DNA of 64,000 nt from Lachnospiraceae bacterium (GTDB lineage Bacteria; Bacillota; Clostridia; Lachnospirales; Lachnospiraceae), in NCBI GenBank assembly GCA_031272985.1, contig JAISSU010000003.1, positions 48,454-112,453 of the forward strand, read 5' to 3'. This document shows, one piece after another, positions 9,117 to 18,643 of this stretch; the first letter of the stretch is position 1, and each line of letters starts with the position of its first letter. The notes beneath the pieces are model-generated. The model saw only the letters and a list, made by a program, of their open reading frames with translations, searched no databases and had not been told where the DNA came from. The translations under genes and the position numbers were made by a program.

Positions 9117-9676
9117 TGCGTGTAATAGCGGGAAGTGCGCGGAGTCTAAAGCTGACTACGCCTAAAAGTAATAATACCAGACCTACTACGGACAGGATAA
9201 AAGAGACGCTGTTTAATATATTGCAGCCACATTTGCAGGGGTGTACGTTTCTGGATTTATTTGCGGGAAGCGGGGGTATCGGAATAGAGGCCTTAAGCAG
9301 GGGGGCGAAAAAATGCGTCTTTGTTGAAAAGGACAGCGAGGCGCTAAAGTGCATAAAGAAAAACATTGAATCTACAGGCTTTACGGATAAATCAATGGTA
9401 ATCTCCTCGGACGTATTTTCGGCTCTTAAAAACCTGCCAAAGGGTGAGGGTTTTGATTTGATATTCATGGACCCGCCATACAATAAAGGTCTCGTAATAA
9501 GCGTTTTGAGTGCCATGTCTAATTCTCAAATTGCTAATAAAAATACAATTATTGTGGCCGAAACCGGGCTAAATGAGGATATTGCCGAGATAGAAGGCTT
9601 CGGTTACGCAATTGACAGAATAAAAGAGTACAAGACGAATAAACACTGGTTTATTTCGAAGGGGGACGAAAGATGA
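9116..9676 (+). CDS. rsmD: 16S rRNA (guanine966-N2)-methyltransferase
   Basis: RsmD methylates G966 of 16S rRNA in the assembled small subunit. The SAM-binding motif [18 protein letters not shown] and the catalytic MDPPYNKG motif (DPPY class of N-methyltransferases) are clear, as is the N-terminal [12 protein letters not shown] signature. Its ATG overlaps the recG stop and its own stop overlaps the coaD ATG, so translation is probably coupled. The rsmD-coaD pairing is conserved widely in bacteria. Confidence 0.95.
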   Translation: MRVIAGSARSLKLTTPKSNNTRPTTDRIKETLFNILQPHLQGCTFLDLFAGSGGIGIEALSRGAKKCVFVEKDSEALKCIKKNIESTGFTDKSMVISSDVFSALKNLPKGEGFDLIFMDPPYNKGLVISVLSAMSNSQIANKNTIIVAETGLNEDIAEIEGFGYAIDRIKEYKTNKHWFISKGDER

Positions 9677-10167
9677 TTAAGGCAATTTATCCGGGAAGTT
9701 TCGACCCGGTCACATACGGTCATTTGGACATAATTAAGAGATCTTGCGCTTTAGCAGATGAATTAATTGTCGGTGTATTAAATAATCCGGCAAAAAGTCC
9801 GTTGTTTTCTGTAAAAGAACGTGTTAATATATTAGAAAATGTTACCGGACAGTGGTCGAATATCAGAATTGTTCCTTTTGAAGGACTTTTGGTTGACTTT
9901 GCCAATAAGATGGGCGCAAATGTTATTGTAAGGGGTTTGAGAGCTATCACGGATTTTGAATATGAGCTTACGATGTCGCAAACAAACCACATACTATCGC
10001 CTGACATTGAGACAATATTTCTGACTACTGGTTTGGAATATTCTTATTTAAGCTCTTCGACTGTTAAAGAGGTCGCGGCATTTGGCGGGGATATATCGCA
10101 TTTCGTCCCCGAGGTGGTAATAAAAGAGATGGATAAGAAGAGGGGAAGTATAGATTCAATCAACTAA
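9673..10167 (+). CDS. coaD: Phosphopantetheine adenylyltransferase
   Basis: CoaD transfers AMP from ATP to 4'-phosphopantetheine, the penultimate step of coenzyme A synthesis. The nucleotidyltransferase motif is seen as [16 protein letters not shown], with [14 protein letters not shown] and the C-terminal [13 protein letters not shown] motif. Its length of 164 aa is standard. The ribosome site GGGGGACG lies inside the end of rsmD, with which it overlaps by four bases. Confidence 0.97.
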   Translation: MIKAIYPGSFDPVTYGHLDIIKRSCALADELIVGVLNNPAKSPLFSVKERVNILENVTGQWSNIRIVPFEGLLVDFANKMGANVIVRGLRAITDFEYELTMSQTNHILSPDIETIFLTTGLEYSYLSSSTVKEVAAFGGDISHFVPEVVIKEMDKKRGSIDSIN

Positions 10168-10180
10168 GGAGGTAACTGTA

Positions 10181-10774
10181 ATGAGCAGCAGAGTTGAGCA
10201 GATTATTGAAGAAATTGAAGATTATATTGACAGTTGTAAATTTCAGCCTTTGTCCAATTCTAAGATCGTAGTCAACAAAGACCAGTTAGACGAGCTATTA
10301 AGGGAGCTTCGCATGAAGACGCCCGATGAGATCAAGCGCTACCAGAAGATTATCGCGAATAAAGACGCGATTCTCGCTGACGCAAAGCAAAAAGCAGACA
10401 GTATGCTTGAACAGGCAAAGATTCATACCGATCAGCTCGTAAGTGAGCATGAGATTATGCAACAGGCATATACTCAGGCCAATGCGATTGTGACAACAGC
10501 GACACAGCAAGCGCAGGAGATTTTAGATAAGGCTACCACGGATGCTAATGACATCAGAGTCAGCGCCATGCAGTACACGGATGACCTTCTTGCTAATGCT
10601 GAGAATATTCTCGGGAATACTTTGGAGACATACAATTCCAGATTCGACGGACTATTAACTTCTCTGCAGCAAAATTACGAGATAATCCGCAATAACAGGG
10701 CAGAGCTGCAGATACCTGACAGGAGCCGAGATAGTGCCACATCAAATACTCAGGCGTTTCTCGAAGAAGAATGA
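10181..10774 (+). CDS. Coiled-coil protein downstream of coaD
   Basis: This 197-aa protein is dominated by a long alpha-helical coiled coil (about residues 55-160) rich in Ala, Gln, Asp and Lys with heptad-like spacing. Homologues after coaD in Clostridia are usually labelled ATPase or V-type H+-ATPase subunit H-like on coiled-coil similarity only. No catalytic motif or membrane segment is visible. The N-terminal MSSRVEQIIEEIEDYIDSCK segment and NKDQLDELLRELR segment recall DivIVA/GpsB-like scaffold proteins, but this is speculative. AAGGAGGT precedes the ATG. A terminator follows. Confidence 0.7.
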   Translation: MSSRVEQIIEEIEDYIDSCKFQPLSNSKIVVNKDQLDELLRELRMKTPDEIKRYQKIIANKDAILADAKQKADSMLEQAKIHTDQLVSEHEIMQQAYTQANAIVTTATQQAQEILDKATTDANDIRVSAMQYTDDLLANAENILGNTLETYNSRFDGLLTSLQQNYEIIRNNRAELQIPDRSRDSATSNTQAFLEEE

Positions 10775-10840
10775 TAGCGTACTATTTGATAAGTATTAAT
10801 TGTACTTGGATAATTGATGGCGCACGGAAAAATTAAAAAT

Positions 10841-10867
10841 AAAACCGGAGGGAAATCCTTCGGTTTT
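10841..10867 (+). terminator. Intrinsic terminator after the coaD operon
   Basis: AAAACCGGAGG and TCCTTCGGTTTT form a nearly perfect stem with a GAAA-type loop, ending in TTTT. It separates the coiled-coil gene from guaB. Confidence 0.75.
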
Positions 10868-10869
10868 AA

Positions 10870-12378
<1,509 letters not shown>

Positions 12379-12440
12379 AATCTCATATAATAAGGGAAAT
12401 AAGAGTTATTGATGCTGAAGGTGTCAGAATGGAGGTAAGG

Positions 12441-13484
12441 ATGAAAACAAGTTTTGGTGTTACAAAAGACGGAAAGGCGGTTAGTCTCTACACATTAAAG
12501 AATACTCATGGAGTAAAAGCTTCGGTAACGGATTTCGGGGCCACTTTAGTTTCATTAATTGTTCCTGATAAAAACGGAAAGCCATTAGATGTGGTTTTGG
12601 GTTATGACGATGTTGGGACATATGAGGAGCGCGGGACTATCGCTTACTTTGGGGCAATAATCGGAAGAGTGGGAAACCGCATAAAAGGGGCGAAATTCAC
12701 GCTTAATGGTGAGACTTTTACGCTTACAGACAACTACAATGGCTGCACTCTTCATGGTGGAAGAGATCAGTACAATATCCGTGTGTGGGATGTCGTGGAA
12801 GCGGATGAAAAGCACGTCTCATTTCTGTTAGTTAGTCCCGATGGCGATCAGGGGTTCCCCGGAGAAGCAAAAATCACCGTTACTTATACGCTAACAGATG
12901 ACAATAGTCTTGAGATTCATTATCATGGAACGGTGGATAAAGATACGCCGGTGGCGATGACGCATCACAGCTATTTTAATTTGAGCGGACATGACTCGGG
13001 GGATGTGCTTAAACACCTGCTCTGGATTAATGCCGATACTTTTTGCGAAATAGATGATATGTCAATACCAACAGGGAAAATGGTCGATGTAACAGGAACT
13101 CCTCTTGATTTCACTACTCCAAAAGAAGTGGGAGCGGATTTGTTCAATGACTGCGAATCGCTAAAGCTCGCGGGAGGATACGACCATAATTATGCAATTA
13201 ACGGAAGCGGGTTCAGACCGGTAGCATCATTATGCTCAAAGGAAAGCGGAATCACAATGGAAGTGCAAACCGACTTGCCGGGTATGCAATTTTATTCCGC
13301 GAATCTGACTACTGAGCCCGGAAAGGGCGGTGTTACTTATCAGCCGCATTGTGCGATTTGCTTGGAAACGCAGTACTTCCCTGACAGTGTCAATCAGACG
13401 TATTTTGAGTCGCCGATAGTAAAGGCGGGGAAATCTTTTGACTCTGTCACGGCTTATAAATTCAATACTTCTGCGGGCGAATAA
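12441..13484 (+). CDS. galM: Aldose 1-epimerase
   Basis: The enzyme interconverts alpha and beta anomers of aldoses such as galactose. Family motifs are GRVGNRIKGAKFTLNG, the catalytic His region in TLHGG and MTHHSYFNLSG, YDHNYAI and the C-terminal ICLETQYFPDSVN segment that holds the catalytic glutamate. The ATG at 12441 is chosen because GGAGGTAAGG immediately precedes it; the ATG at 12429 overlaps that ribosome site. No galactose operon surrounds it, so it probably acts as a housekeeping mutarotase. Confidence 0.94.
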   Translation: MKTSFGVTKDGKAVSLYTLKNTHGVKASVTDFGATLVSLIVPDKNGKPLDVVLGYDDVGTYEERGTIAYFGAIIGRVGNRIKGAKFTLNGETFTLTDNYNGCTLHGGRDQYNIRVWDVVEADEKHVSFLLVSPDGDQGFPGEAKITVTYTLTDDNSLEIHYHGTVDKDTPVAMTHHSYFNLSGHDSGDVLKHLLWINADTFCEIDDMSIPTGKMVDVTGTPLDFTTPKEVGADLFNDCESLKLAGGYDHNYAINGSGFRPVASLCSKESGITMEVQTDLPGMQFYSANLTTEPGKGGVTYQPHCAICLETQYFPDSVNQTYFESPIVKAGKSFDSVTAYKFNTSAGE

Positions 13485-13547
13485 TTGTATCATTAGTACT
13501 TTGCTTGCAGGGAATACTATATAGAAAATAATGGAGAGAATTAACAA

Positions 13548-14933
13548 ATGGAAAAGAAAAACGCCTGGAATATTTATGAGACAGAAGATTTGACAAAGCT
13601 TGAAGAGGTTTGTGCCGGGTACAAGAAATTCTTGGATGCCGGTAAAACCGAGAGAGAATGCGTGGCCGAGTCCGTGCGATTGGCAAGTGAGGTCGGTTAT
13701 ATTGATTTAGAGCAGGCGATAAAAGAAAAGAGAAGCCTTAAGGCCGGAGATAAGGTTTATTCTGTGATAATGGAAAAGGCTGCTGTCTTTTATTTGCTGG
13801 GAGATGAGCCGATTGAGAACGGACTGAATATTCTGGGTGCACATATTGATTCACCGCGTATTGATGTTAAACAGGTTCCCTTATATGAGGACGAGGGAAA
13901 TGTTTATTTTGACACGCATTACTACGGAGGGATTAAGAAATATCAATGGCTCGCGATTCCTCTTGCTATTCATGGTGTTATCGTAAGAAAGGACGGAACA
14001 AAGGTCGCCGTAAGCGTAGGTGAAAATGATGATGAGCCGGTATTTACTATTTCGGATTTGCTCCCACACTTAGGTCGCGAGCGGGAAGATACCTCCGTGC
14101 GCAAATACATTGACGCCGAAAAAATGGATTTACTCATTGGAAGTCGCCCCGCAAAAGACATAGAAAAAGAAGCGGCTAAAGAAGCTCTTCTTAAAATACT
14201 AAAGGAGCAATATGGTATAGAGGAAGAGGATTTTCTTTCGGCGGAGCTTGAGATTGTTCCGGCGGGAAAGGCCAGAGAATGCGGTTTTGACAAGAGTATG
14301 ATAATGGCTTATGGTCAGGATGACAGGGTCTGTGCCTATACATCGCTATTGGCATTATTGGAGACAGAAAAAGTGACGCGTACCGCTTGTGTACTGATAG
14401 TGGATAAAGAAGAAATCGGAAGTATGGGCGCCACAGGGATGGAGTCAATGTTTTTTGAGAATTCATTAGCTGAGCTTATGGAATGCAACGGGACATACAG
14501 CGAGCTTTCAATTCGAAGGTGTCTACGGCGCTCATATATGATTTCTTCGGATGTGAATGCGGCTTATGATCCGATGTATGCGACTTTCTTCGAAAAGAAA
14601 AACAATTCGTTTTTGGGTGGCGGATTAGTGTTCAGTAAATTTACCGGCAGCGGTGGAAAAGGCGGAGCCAATGACGCTAATCCGGAGTACATTGCCGCGC
14701 TTAGAAAGATGCTGGATGATGGTAATGTCATTTATCAATTGGCTGAGCTCGGTGCGGTAGACGCGGGCGGAGGCGGAACAATTTCTCATGTCATGGCAAA
14801 ATACGCAATGAATGTGATTGACGCGGGTATGGCAGTACTTAGTATGCACGCACCGTGGGAGGTCACGAGCAAGGCGGATATATACGAAGGCTTAAAAGGA
14901 TATAAAGTATTTTTACAGAAGGCCGGCATTTAA
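13548..14933 (+). CDS. M18 family aminopeptidase
   Basis: This is a cytosolic metallo-aminopeptidase of family M18 (aspartyl aminopeptidase group). The metal-binding motifs are visible: LGAHIDSPRID, then YGQDDRVCAY with the bridging aspartate, DKEEIGSMGATG with the catalytic glutamate pair, and SHVMAKYAM near the C-terminus. The long insert with FTISDLLPHL is characteristic of the bacterial forms. At 461 aa it matches the family. It lies 63 bases after galM and a few bases before shikimate kinase, with no functional link obvious. Confidence 0.92.
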   Translation: MEKKNAWNIYETEDLTKLEEVCAGYKKFLDAGKTERECVAESVRLASEVGYIDLEQAIKEKRSLKAGDKVYSVIMEKAAVFYLLGDEPIENGLNILGAHIDSPRIDVKQVPLYEDEGNVYFDTHYYGGIKKYQWLAIPLAIHGVIVRKDGTKVAVSVGENDDEPVFTISDLLPHLGREREDTSVRKYIDAEKMDLLIGSRPAKDIEKEAAKEALLKILKEQYGIEEEDFLSAELEIVPAGKARECGFDKSMIMAYGQDDRVCAYTSLLALLETEKVTRTACVLIVDKEEIGSMGATGMESMFFENSLAELMECNGTYSELSIRRCLRRSYMISSDVNAAYDPMYATFFEKKNNSFLGGGLVFSKFTGSGGKGGANDANPEYIAALRKMLDDGNVIYQLAELGAVDAGGGGTISHVMAKYAMNVIDAGMAVLSMHAPWEVTSKADIYEGLKGYKVFLQKAGI

Positions 14934-14951
14934 AGTTTGGATATTAAGAAA

Positions 14952-15464
14952 ATGTGTAAAGCAATGCGAAATATCATTCTCATAGGCTATATGGGAAGCG
15001 GAAAGACTACGGTAGCCGGGGCATTGGCAGAATTACTGCAATGCCCCTTTATTGATATGGATACAGAAATTGAAAAACGGGAGAAAAAAAGCATTACGGA
15101 TATTTTTAAAGAAAAAGGTGAGGGATATTTCAGGGATTTGGAGACGGAGTTTTTAAAAGGCTTTAGCGAAGAAGGCGCGGTTCTTTCCAGCGGAGGCGGC
15201 ATCGTTTTGCGTGAGGAAAACATTATTTTATTAAAAAAGTCAGGTACTGTAGTCTGGCTATATTCGAGCCCTGATATCATTTTAGAAAGGCTTTCAAAAG
15301 ACGAATCGCGTCCATTGTTGCCGAATACCAAAGATAAAATAGAGGAAATGCTGGCCATAAGGATGCCGTATTACGAGAGAGCGTGCGATATTAGAATTGA
15401 TACAGATAATAAAACACCCGGCAAGATCTCCGAAGAGATATTGGCCAAATGTGATTATAATTAA
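14952..15464 (+). CDS. aroK: Shikimate kinase
   Basis: The enzyme phosphorylates shikimate at the 3-hydroxyl in the aromatic amino acid pathway. The P-loop IGYMGSGKTTVAG, the DMDTEIEKREKKSI segment that binds shikimate, FRDLETEFL, SSGGGIVLREEN and DESRPLL of the lid are all present. Two ATG codons (14952, 14964) are possible and neither has a strong ribosome site; 14952 is kept. The frame also has a TTG at 14937. The gene begins within 20 bases of the aminopeptidase stop and may rely on translational coupling. Confidence 0.93.
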   Translation: MCKAMRNIILIGYMGSGKTTVAGALAELLQCPFIDMDTEIEKREKKSITDIFKEKGEGYFRDLETEFLKGFSEEGAVLSSGGGIVLREENIILLKKSGTVVWLYSSPDIILERLSKDESRPLLPNTKDKIEEMLAIRMPYYERACDIRIDTDNKTPGKISEEILAKCDYN

Positions 15465-15469
15465 AATGC

Positions 15470-15533
15470 GCTAATAAGAGACTGAATTAATAAGAGATTG
15501 AATTAATAAGAGATGGCATTAAAAAAAGAGATG
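15470..15533 (+). repeat. 16-bp tandem repeat upstream of the HAD gene
   Basis: A unit close to AATTAATAAGAGATTG is repeated about four times in tandem (units near 15470, 15485, 15501 and 15517), with the last unit degenerate. It fills most of the gap between shikimate kinase and the HAD phosphatase gene. Confidence 0.7.
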
Positions 15534-15556
15534 ACTTATAAAGGAGAATTGAAATA

Positions 15557-16066
15557 ATGTTCAAGAGGTTTTACCCTGACAGGTATGTTCTGTCGGCTTA
15601 TGTAATTGATTATAAGGACTTAAAGAAGTGCGGAATTAAAGCCGTTATTTTCGATATTGATAATACCTTAGTCAGACACAGTGCACCGGCGGATGAAAAA
15701 GCTCTTGCCCTATTTGAAAGCTTGCGCGGGATGGATTTAAAGTTCTTATTTCTTTCTAATAATAATGAAGCAAGAGTGGCCATGTTCAACGAAAAAGTCG
15801 GAGCGCCCTATGTGCATCACGCGGGAAAGCCCGCGCAAAAAGGTTATCTGAAAGCCTTGGAAATCCTTGAACTTAATCCCGCCGAGGTAGTCTTCGTCGG
15901 AGATCAGCTATTTACCGACATTTGGGGAGCAAAAAAAGCGGGAATGAAAACTATCTTAGTTAAACCTATCCATAAAAAAGAAGAATTTCAAATCGTATTA
16001 AAGCGAATTCTGGAAAGAATAGTTCTATATTTCTATCTTAGAAAAGAGTCCGCAAAAAACATTTAA
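15557..16066 (+). CDS. YqeG-family HAD phosphatase
   Basis: The protein is a HAD-superfamily IIIA phosphatase of the YqeG type. The nucleophile motif is FDIDNTLVRHSAP, motif II is in FLSNNNEARV, and motif III/IV is GDQLFTDIWGAKKAGM. The N-terminal MFKRFYPDRYVLSAYVIDYK segment is a family hallmark. The physiological substrate is not established; homologues often neighbour shikimate-pathway and translation genes. AAAGGAG precedes the ATG at a good distance. Length is 169 aa, standard. Confidence 0.92.
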   Translation: MFKRFYPDRYVLSAYVIDYKDLKKCGIKAVIFDIDNTLVRHSAPADEKALALFESLRGMDLKFLFLSNNNEARVAMFNEKVGAPYVHHAGKPAQKGYLKALEILELNPAEVVFVGDQLFTDIWGAKKAGMKTILVKPIHKKEEFQIVLKRILERIVLYFYLRKESAKNI

Positions 16067-16106
16067 AGTTTTATCAAAAATAATATAAAAAAATTTATAA
16101 TAATGC

Positions 16107-16135
16107 TTGACAGGCTATATTATACAATATATAAT
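16107..16135 (+). promoter_or_regulatory. Full-consensus promoter of the padR operon
   Basis: TTGACA at 16107-16112 and TATAAT at 16130-16135 have a 17-base spacer, a perfect consensus. The -10 lies inside the right arm of a palindrome. Confidence 0.88.
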
Positions 16136-16137
16136 AT
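16117..16137 (+). promoter_or_regulatory. Palindromic operator overlapping the -10
   Basis: ATATTATA and TATAATAT form perfect 8-bp arms around CAATA. It covers the spacer and -10 of the operon promoter, the place expected for PadR autorepression. Confidence 0.55.
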
Positions 16138-16164
16138 GCGTAATGAAACAATATTGCGCATTGA

Positions 16165-16177
16165 TTGTATTATACAA
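16165..16177 (+). promoter_or_regulatory. Second palindrome before the padR ribosome site
   Basis: TTGTAT-T-ATACAA is a perfect 13-bp palindrome just upstream of AAAAAGGAGG. It shares the TATTATACAA core with the first operator, so it may be a second PadR half of a cooperative site. Confidence 0.45.
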
Positions 16178-16193
16178 AAAGGAGGAATCGTAA

Positions 16194-16514
16194 ATGATTT
16201 TTAACACCGGAGCCGCCCTCCTCGACGCCATCGTGCTGGCAGCAGTATCCAAAGAGAAAGAAGGAACATACGGGTACAAAATCACGCAAGATGTCAGAAA
16301 GGCTATAGAGGTTTCCGAATCCACCCTTTATCCGGTACTGCGACGGTTGCAAAAAGATGATTGCCTGGATGTCTATGATTTGCAGTTTGACGGACGAAAC
16401 CGCCGATATTACAAGGCTACGGATAAAGGAAAGGCTCAGTTGGATCTGTACAAAACAGAATGGAAGCTCTACGCGGGAAAGATAACAGCCATATTTGAGG
16501 GAGGTGCTGCATAA
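16194..16514 (+). CDS. PadR-family transcriptional regulator
   Basis: This 106-aa winged-helix regulator of the short PadR class probably represses its own operon. The N-terminal winged helix shows EGTYGYKITQDVRKAIEVSESTLYPVLRRLQKDDCL and the wing FDGRNRRYYKATDKGKAQL, both characteristic. AAAAGGAGG precedes the ATG. It is followed without a gap by a DUF1700 membrane protein and then a DUF4097 protein, an arrangement common in Firmicutes and thought to respond to envelope stress. Two AT-rich palindromes at the promoter are likely binding sites. Confidence 0.93.
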   Translation: MIFNTGAALLDAIVLAAVSKEKEGTYGYKITQDVRKAIEVSESTLYPVLRRLQKDDCLDVYDLQFDGRNRRYYKATDKGKAQLDLYKTEWKLYAGKITAIFEGGAA

Positions 16515-17288
16515 ATGAATCGGAATGAATTTTTGAGGGAGCTGGGCGAATACTTAACGGGCATACCCTCAGACGAAAAACAAAATGCTCTGCGCTTTTA
16601 TGAGGATTATTTCGATGACGCAGGTGCGGAAAACGAAGCAAATGTAATAGAGGAATTAAAGAGTCCTAAGAAATTGGCGGAAGCCATAATAGCAGACATA
16701 ATGGGCACAGAGCCGCCCATACAGGACGGCAGCGAAGAAGGATTAGTACTTTATAAAAGCTCCACAAAGGGAAAATATCATTACACCGGCGAGGCTTATG
16801 CGGGGACTTCCGGCGGTAATAACGGAAATGGTGCTGACAAGGCAGCGGGAAAAGAAGGCACATCAGCGGGCAATTCGGGCACACCACATGTGCCGCCGCA
16901 TAGAATGAGCGGAGTTGCGTTAATATTTATGATCCTTGGAATAATATTTATTGGGATACCTATTGTATTACCTATTGCCTGCGCGATATTTGTGACGATT
17001 CTGTGTATATTGATATCGCTTATAGCAGTACTGATTAGTCTTGTGGCAGCTGCTCTGGCGATTATGGTGAGCGGAGTCGCACTATTCATCCTAGGTATTA
17101 TAAATCTTTTTCAGGCTTTTGCGGTAGGTATGGCTTTGATGGGCAGCGGACTGATTATAGCCGTGATAGGATTGATGCTAACCATAGCCTTGGTAAAGCT
17201 ATGTATAGTGGTATTCCCTGCGATGATAAGAGGATTTGTCTGGATATGCAGCAGACCCTTTAGAAGGAGAAAGGCGGTGGCGTCATAA
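16515..17288 (+). CDS. DUF1700/HAAS-domain membrane protein
   Basis: The N-terminal 65 residues (NRNEFLRELGEYLTGIPSDE and RFYEDYFDDAG) form the HAAS/DUF1700 helical domain that usually accompanies PadR regulators. A low-complexity Gly/Asn/Ser linker (about residues 95-130) leads to a C-terminal hydrophobic half with several membrane segments rich in Ile, Ala and Val. The protein probably acts as a membrane partner or sensor for the PadR regulator; this is inferred from the family. The ATG begins directly after the padR stop and the gene overlaps the next ATG by one base. Confidence 0.85.
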   Translation: MNRNEFLRELGEYLTGIPSDEKQNALRFYEDYFDDAGAENEANVIEELKSPKKLAEAIIADIMGTEPPIQDGSEEGLVLYKSSTKGKYHYTGEAYAGTSGGNNGNGADKAAGKEGTSAGNSGTPHVPPHRMSGVALIFMILGIIFIGIPIVLPIACAIFVTILCILISLIAVLISLVAAALAIMVSGVALFILGIINLFQAFAVGMALMGSGLIIAVIGLMLTIALVKLCIVVFPAMIRGFVWICSRPFRRRKAVAS

Positions 17289-18292
17289 TGAAAAAAGGTT
17301 GGAAAAGGTTTTGGATTGCTTGTCTGATAATTATCGGGATCGGGGTAGTATTACTGGGAATCGGAGCCGTAGCCGGTGCGAGACCGCAAGAGGTGGCGGA
17401 TGCTATTGACAATGGTTGGTATTGGGGACCATTCATGAGAGGACCATCCAAGTACACCTCGACCGAAGATAAAACATACAGCTTTGCTGATGTGACTGAG
17501 CTGAAATTAGATCTGGATGCGATTACCTGTGTGGTTCAAAGCGGAAATGTGGATGCTGTCATGGTGGAGGCAACGAACTTTAATAGTCACTATGAGATAA
17601 GCTGCGATCAAGACGGCGCAAAGCTCACGGTAAAGACTAAGATAAGCGGCGACTGGTTAGGAAGGATTCATTTCTTTTATAATGAAGAGCCAACAGTTAC
17701 TATTACAGTACCTGATGATACCAGATACAAGACGCTGAATGTGGATGGCTCAGTGGGCAATTATGAAATTAATAACATTTCGGCAGATAAAATGAAGATA
17801 AACGTCGACGCGGGCGAATTGTACATTACAGGAATCAGTACTGACGAATTGGATTTGGAAGTCTCTGCCGGTAATGTCGAGCTCCAAAAAGGAAGTGCTT
17901 CCGAAAAGATGAAGATTGAAGTCGGAGCCGGCGAAGTGAGTGCTTATGATATTAGCACGGGAGCACTGGAAGTGGAAGTATCATTGGGAAGAGCAGTTAT
18001 TGATGGTTACTCTGTCTCGGAAGCTAAATTCAGTGTGGGAGCAGGCGACCTAACCGGATACGGCAAAGCGACAGAAAAAACAAAAATTGATTGCAATCTG
18101 GGGAATGTGGAATTAGTATTAAACGGAAAGGAATCGGACTATGATTATTCCGTGGATTGCGGAGTGGGAGATGTGTCTGTCGGCGATTACACTTATTCGG
18201 GGTTAGGAAATGCAAAAGCCGTTGATAACAATGGTCAGTATGAATTAGATATTAATTGCGGAGCAGGAACAGTAAAAGTAGAATTTGAATAA
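17288..18292 (+). CDS. DUF4097 beta-repeat envelope protein
   Basis: The protein has one N-terminal membrane segment (FWIACLIIIGIGVVLLGIGAVA) and then a long extracellular region of repeating short beta strands with the pattern EVSAGNVELQ, EVGAGEVSAY, DCNLGNVELV, DCGVGDVSVG and NCGAGTVKVEF, typical of DUF4097 adhesin-like repeats. The function is unknown; in this gene context it is probably part of an envelope-stress or surface-sensing module. It overlaps the preceding gene by one base and is followed by a PspC-domain protein. Confidence 0.87.
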   Translation: MKKGWKRFWIACLIIIGIGVVLLGIGAVAGARPQEVADAIDNGWYWGPFMRGPSKYTSTEDKTYSFADVTELKLDLDAITCVVQSGNVDAVMVEATNFNSHYEISCDQDGAKLTVKTKISGDWLGRIHFFYNEEPTVTITVPDDTRYKTLNVDGSVGNYEINNISADKMKINVDAGELYITGISTDELDLEVSAGNVELQKGSASEKMKIEVGAGEVSAYDISTGALEVEVSLGRAVIDGYSVSEAKFSVGAGDLTGYGKATEKTKIDCNLGNVELVLNGKESDYDYSVDCGVGDVSVGDYTYSGLGNAKAVDNNGQYELDINCGAGTVKVEFE

Positions 18293-18308
18293 TAATGGAG
18301 GTATTAAT

Positions 18309-18506
18309 ATGTTTGACAAAAAATTATATCGTTCGGTAAACAATAAGATGTTATGCGGAGTTTGCGGGGGCATCGGTGAATACTTCAATATTGATGCAAC
18401 ACTGGTAAGGCTCGCGGCAGTACTATTAGGGTGTACAGGCACAGGATTATTAGCCTATATTGTGGCGGCAATAATCATCCCGGTGGAGCCTGTTAACCCG
18501 GCTTAA
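18309..18506 (+). CDS. PspC-domain membrane protein
   Basis: This 65-aa protein is a bare PspC domain: KKLYRSVNNKMLCGVCGGIGEYFNIDATLVRL followed by one transmembrane helix (AAVLLGCTGTGLLAYIVAAIIIP). PspC proteins act in phage-shock-like envelope stress responses. GGAGG ahead of the ATG at 18309 marks the start; the open frame further upstream overlaps the previous gene. It closes the PadR-controlled module. Confidence 0.92.
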   Translation: MFDKKLYRSVNNKMLCGVCGGIGEYFNIDATLVRLAAVLLGCTGTGLLAYIVAAIIIPVEPVNPA

Positions 18507-18597
18507 AACATAAAATGAAATAAATCCGAGTATTTTTCAGTGTTATCACAAAAGTGTTAATTAGTGTTAACTTTTAGCGCAAATTATTGTAAAGCCG

Positions 18598-18641
18598 CCC
18601 TTCCTCTGATAGAATCAGAATCCACGAGAGGAAGGGTGTTT
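18598..18641 (+). terminator. Terminator-like hairpin overlapping a ribosome site
   Basis: CCCTTCCTCT (18598-18607) pairs perfectly with AGAGGAAGGG (18627-18636); flanking bases extend the stem to 12. A TGTTTTT run follows, so it fits an intrinsic terminator, but its 3' arm is also the GGAAGGG ribosome site of the gene starting at 18644. Confidence 0.65.
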
Positions 18642-18643
18642 TT

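Noticed and set aside
8598..9516. Minus-strand frames opposite recG and rsmD.
   Set aside because: No ribosome sites, no conserved motifs, and full overlap with well-supported genes.
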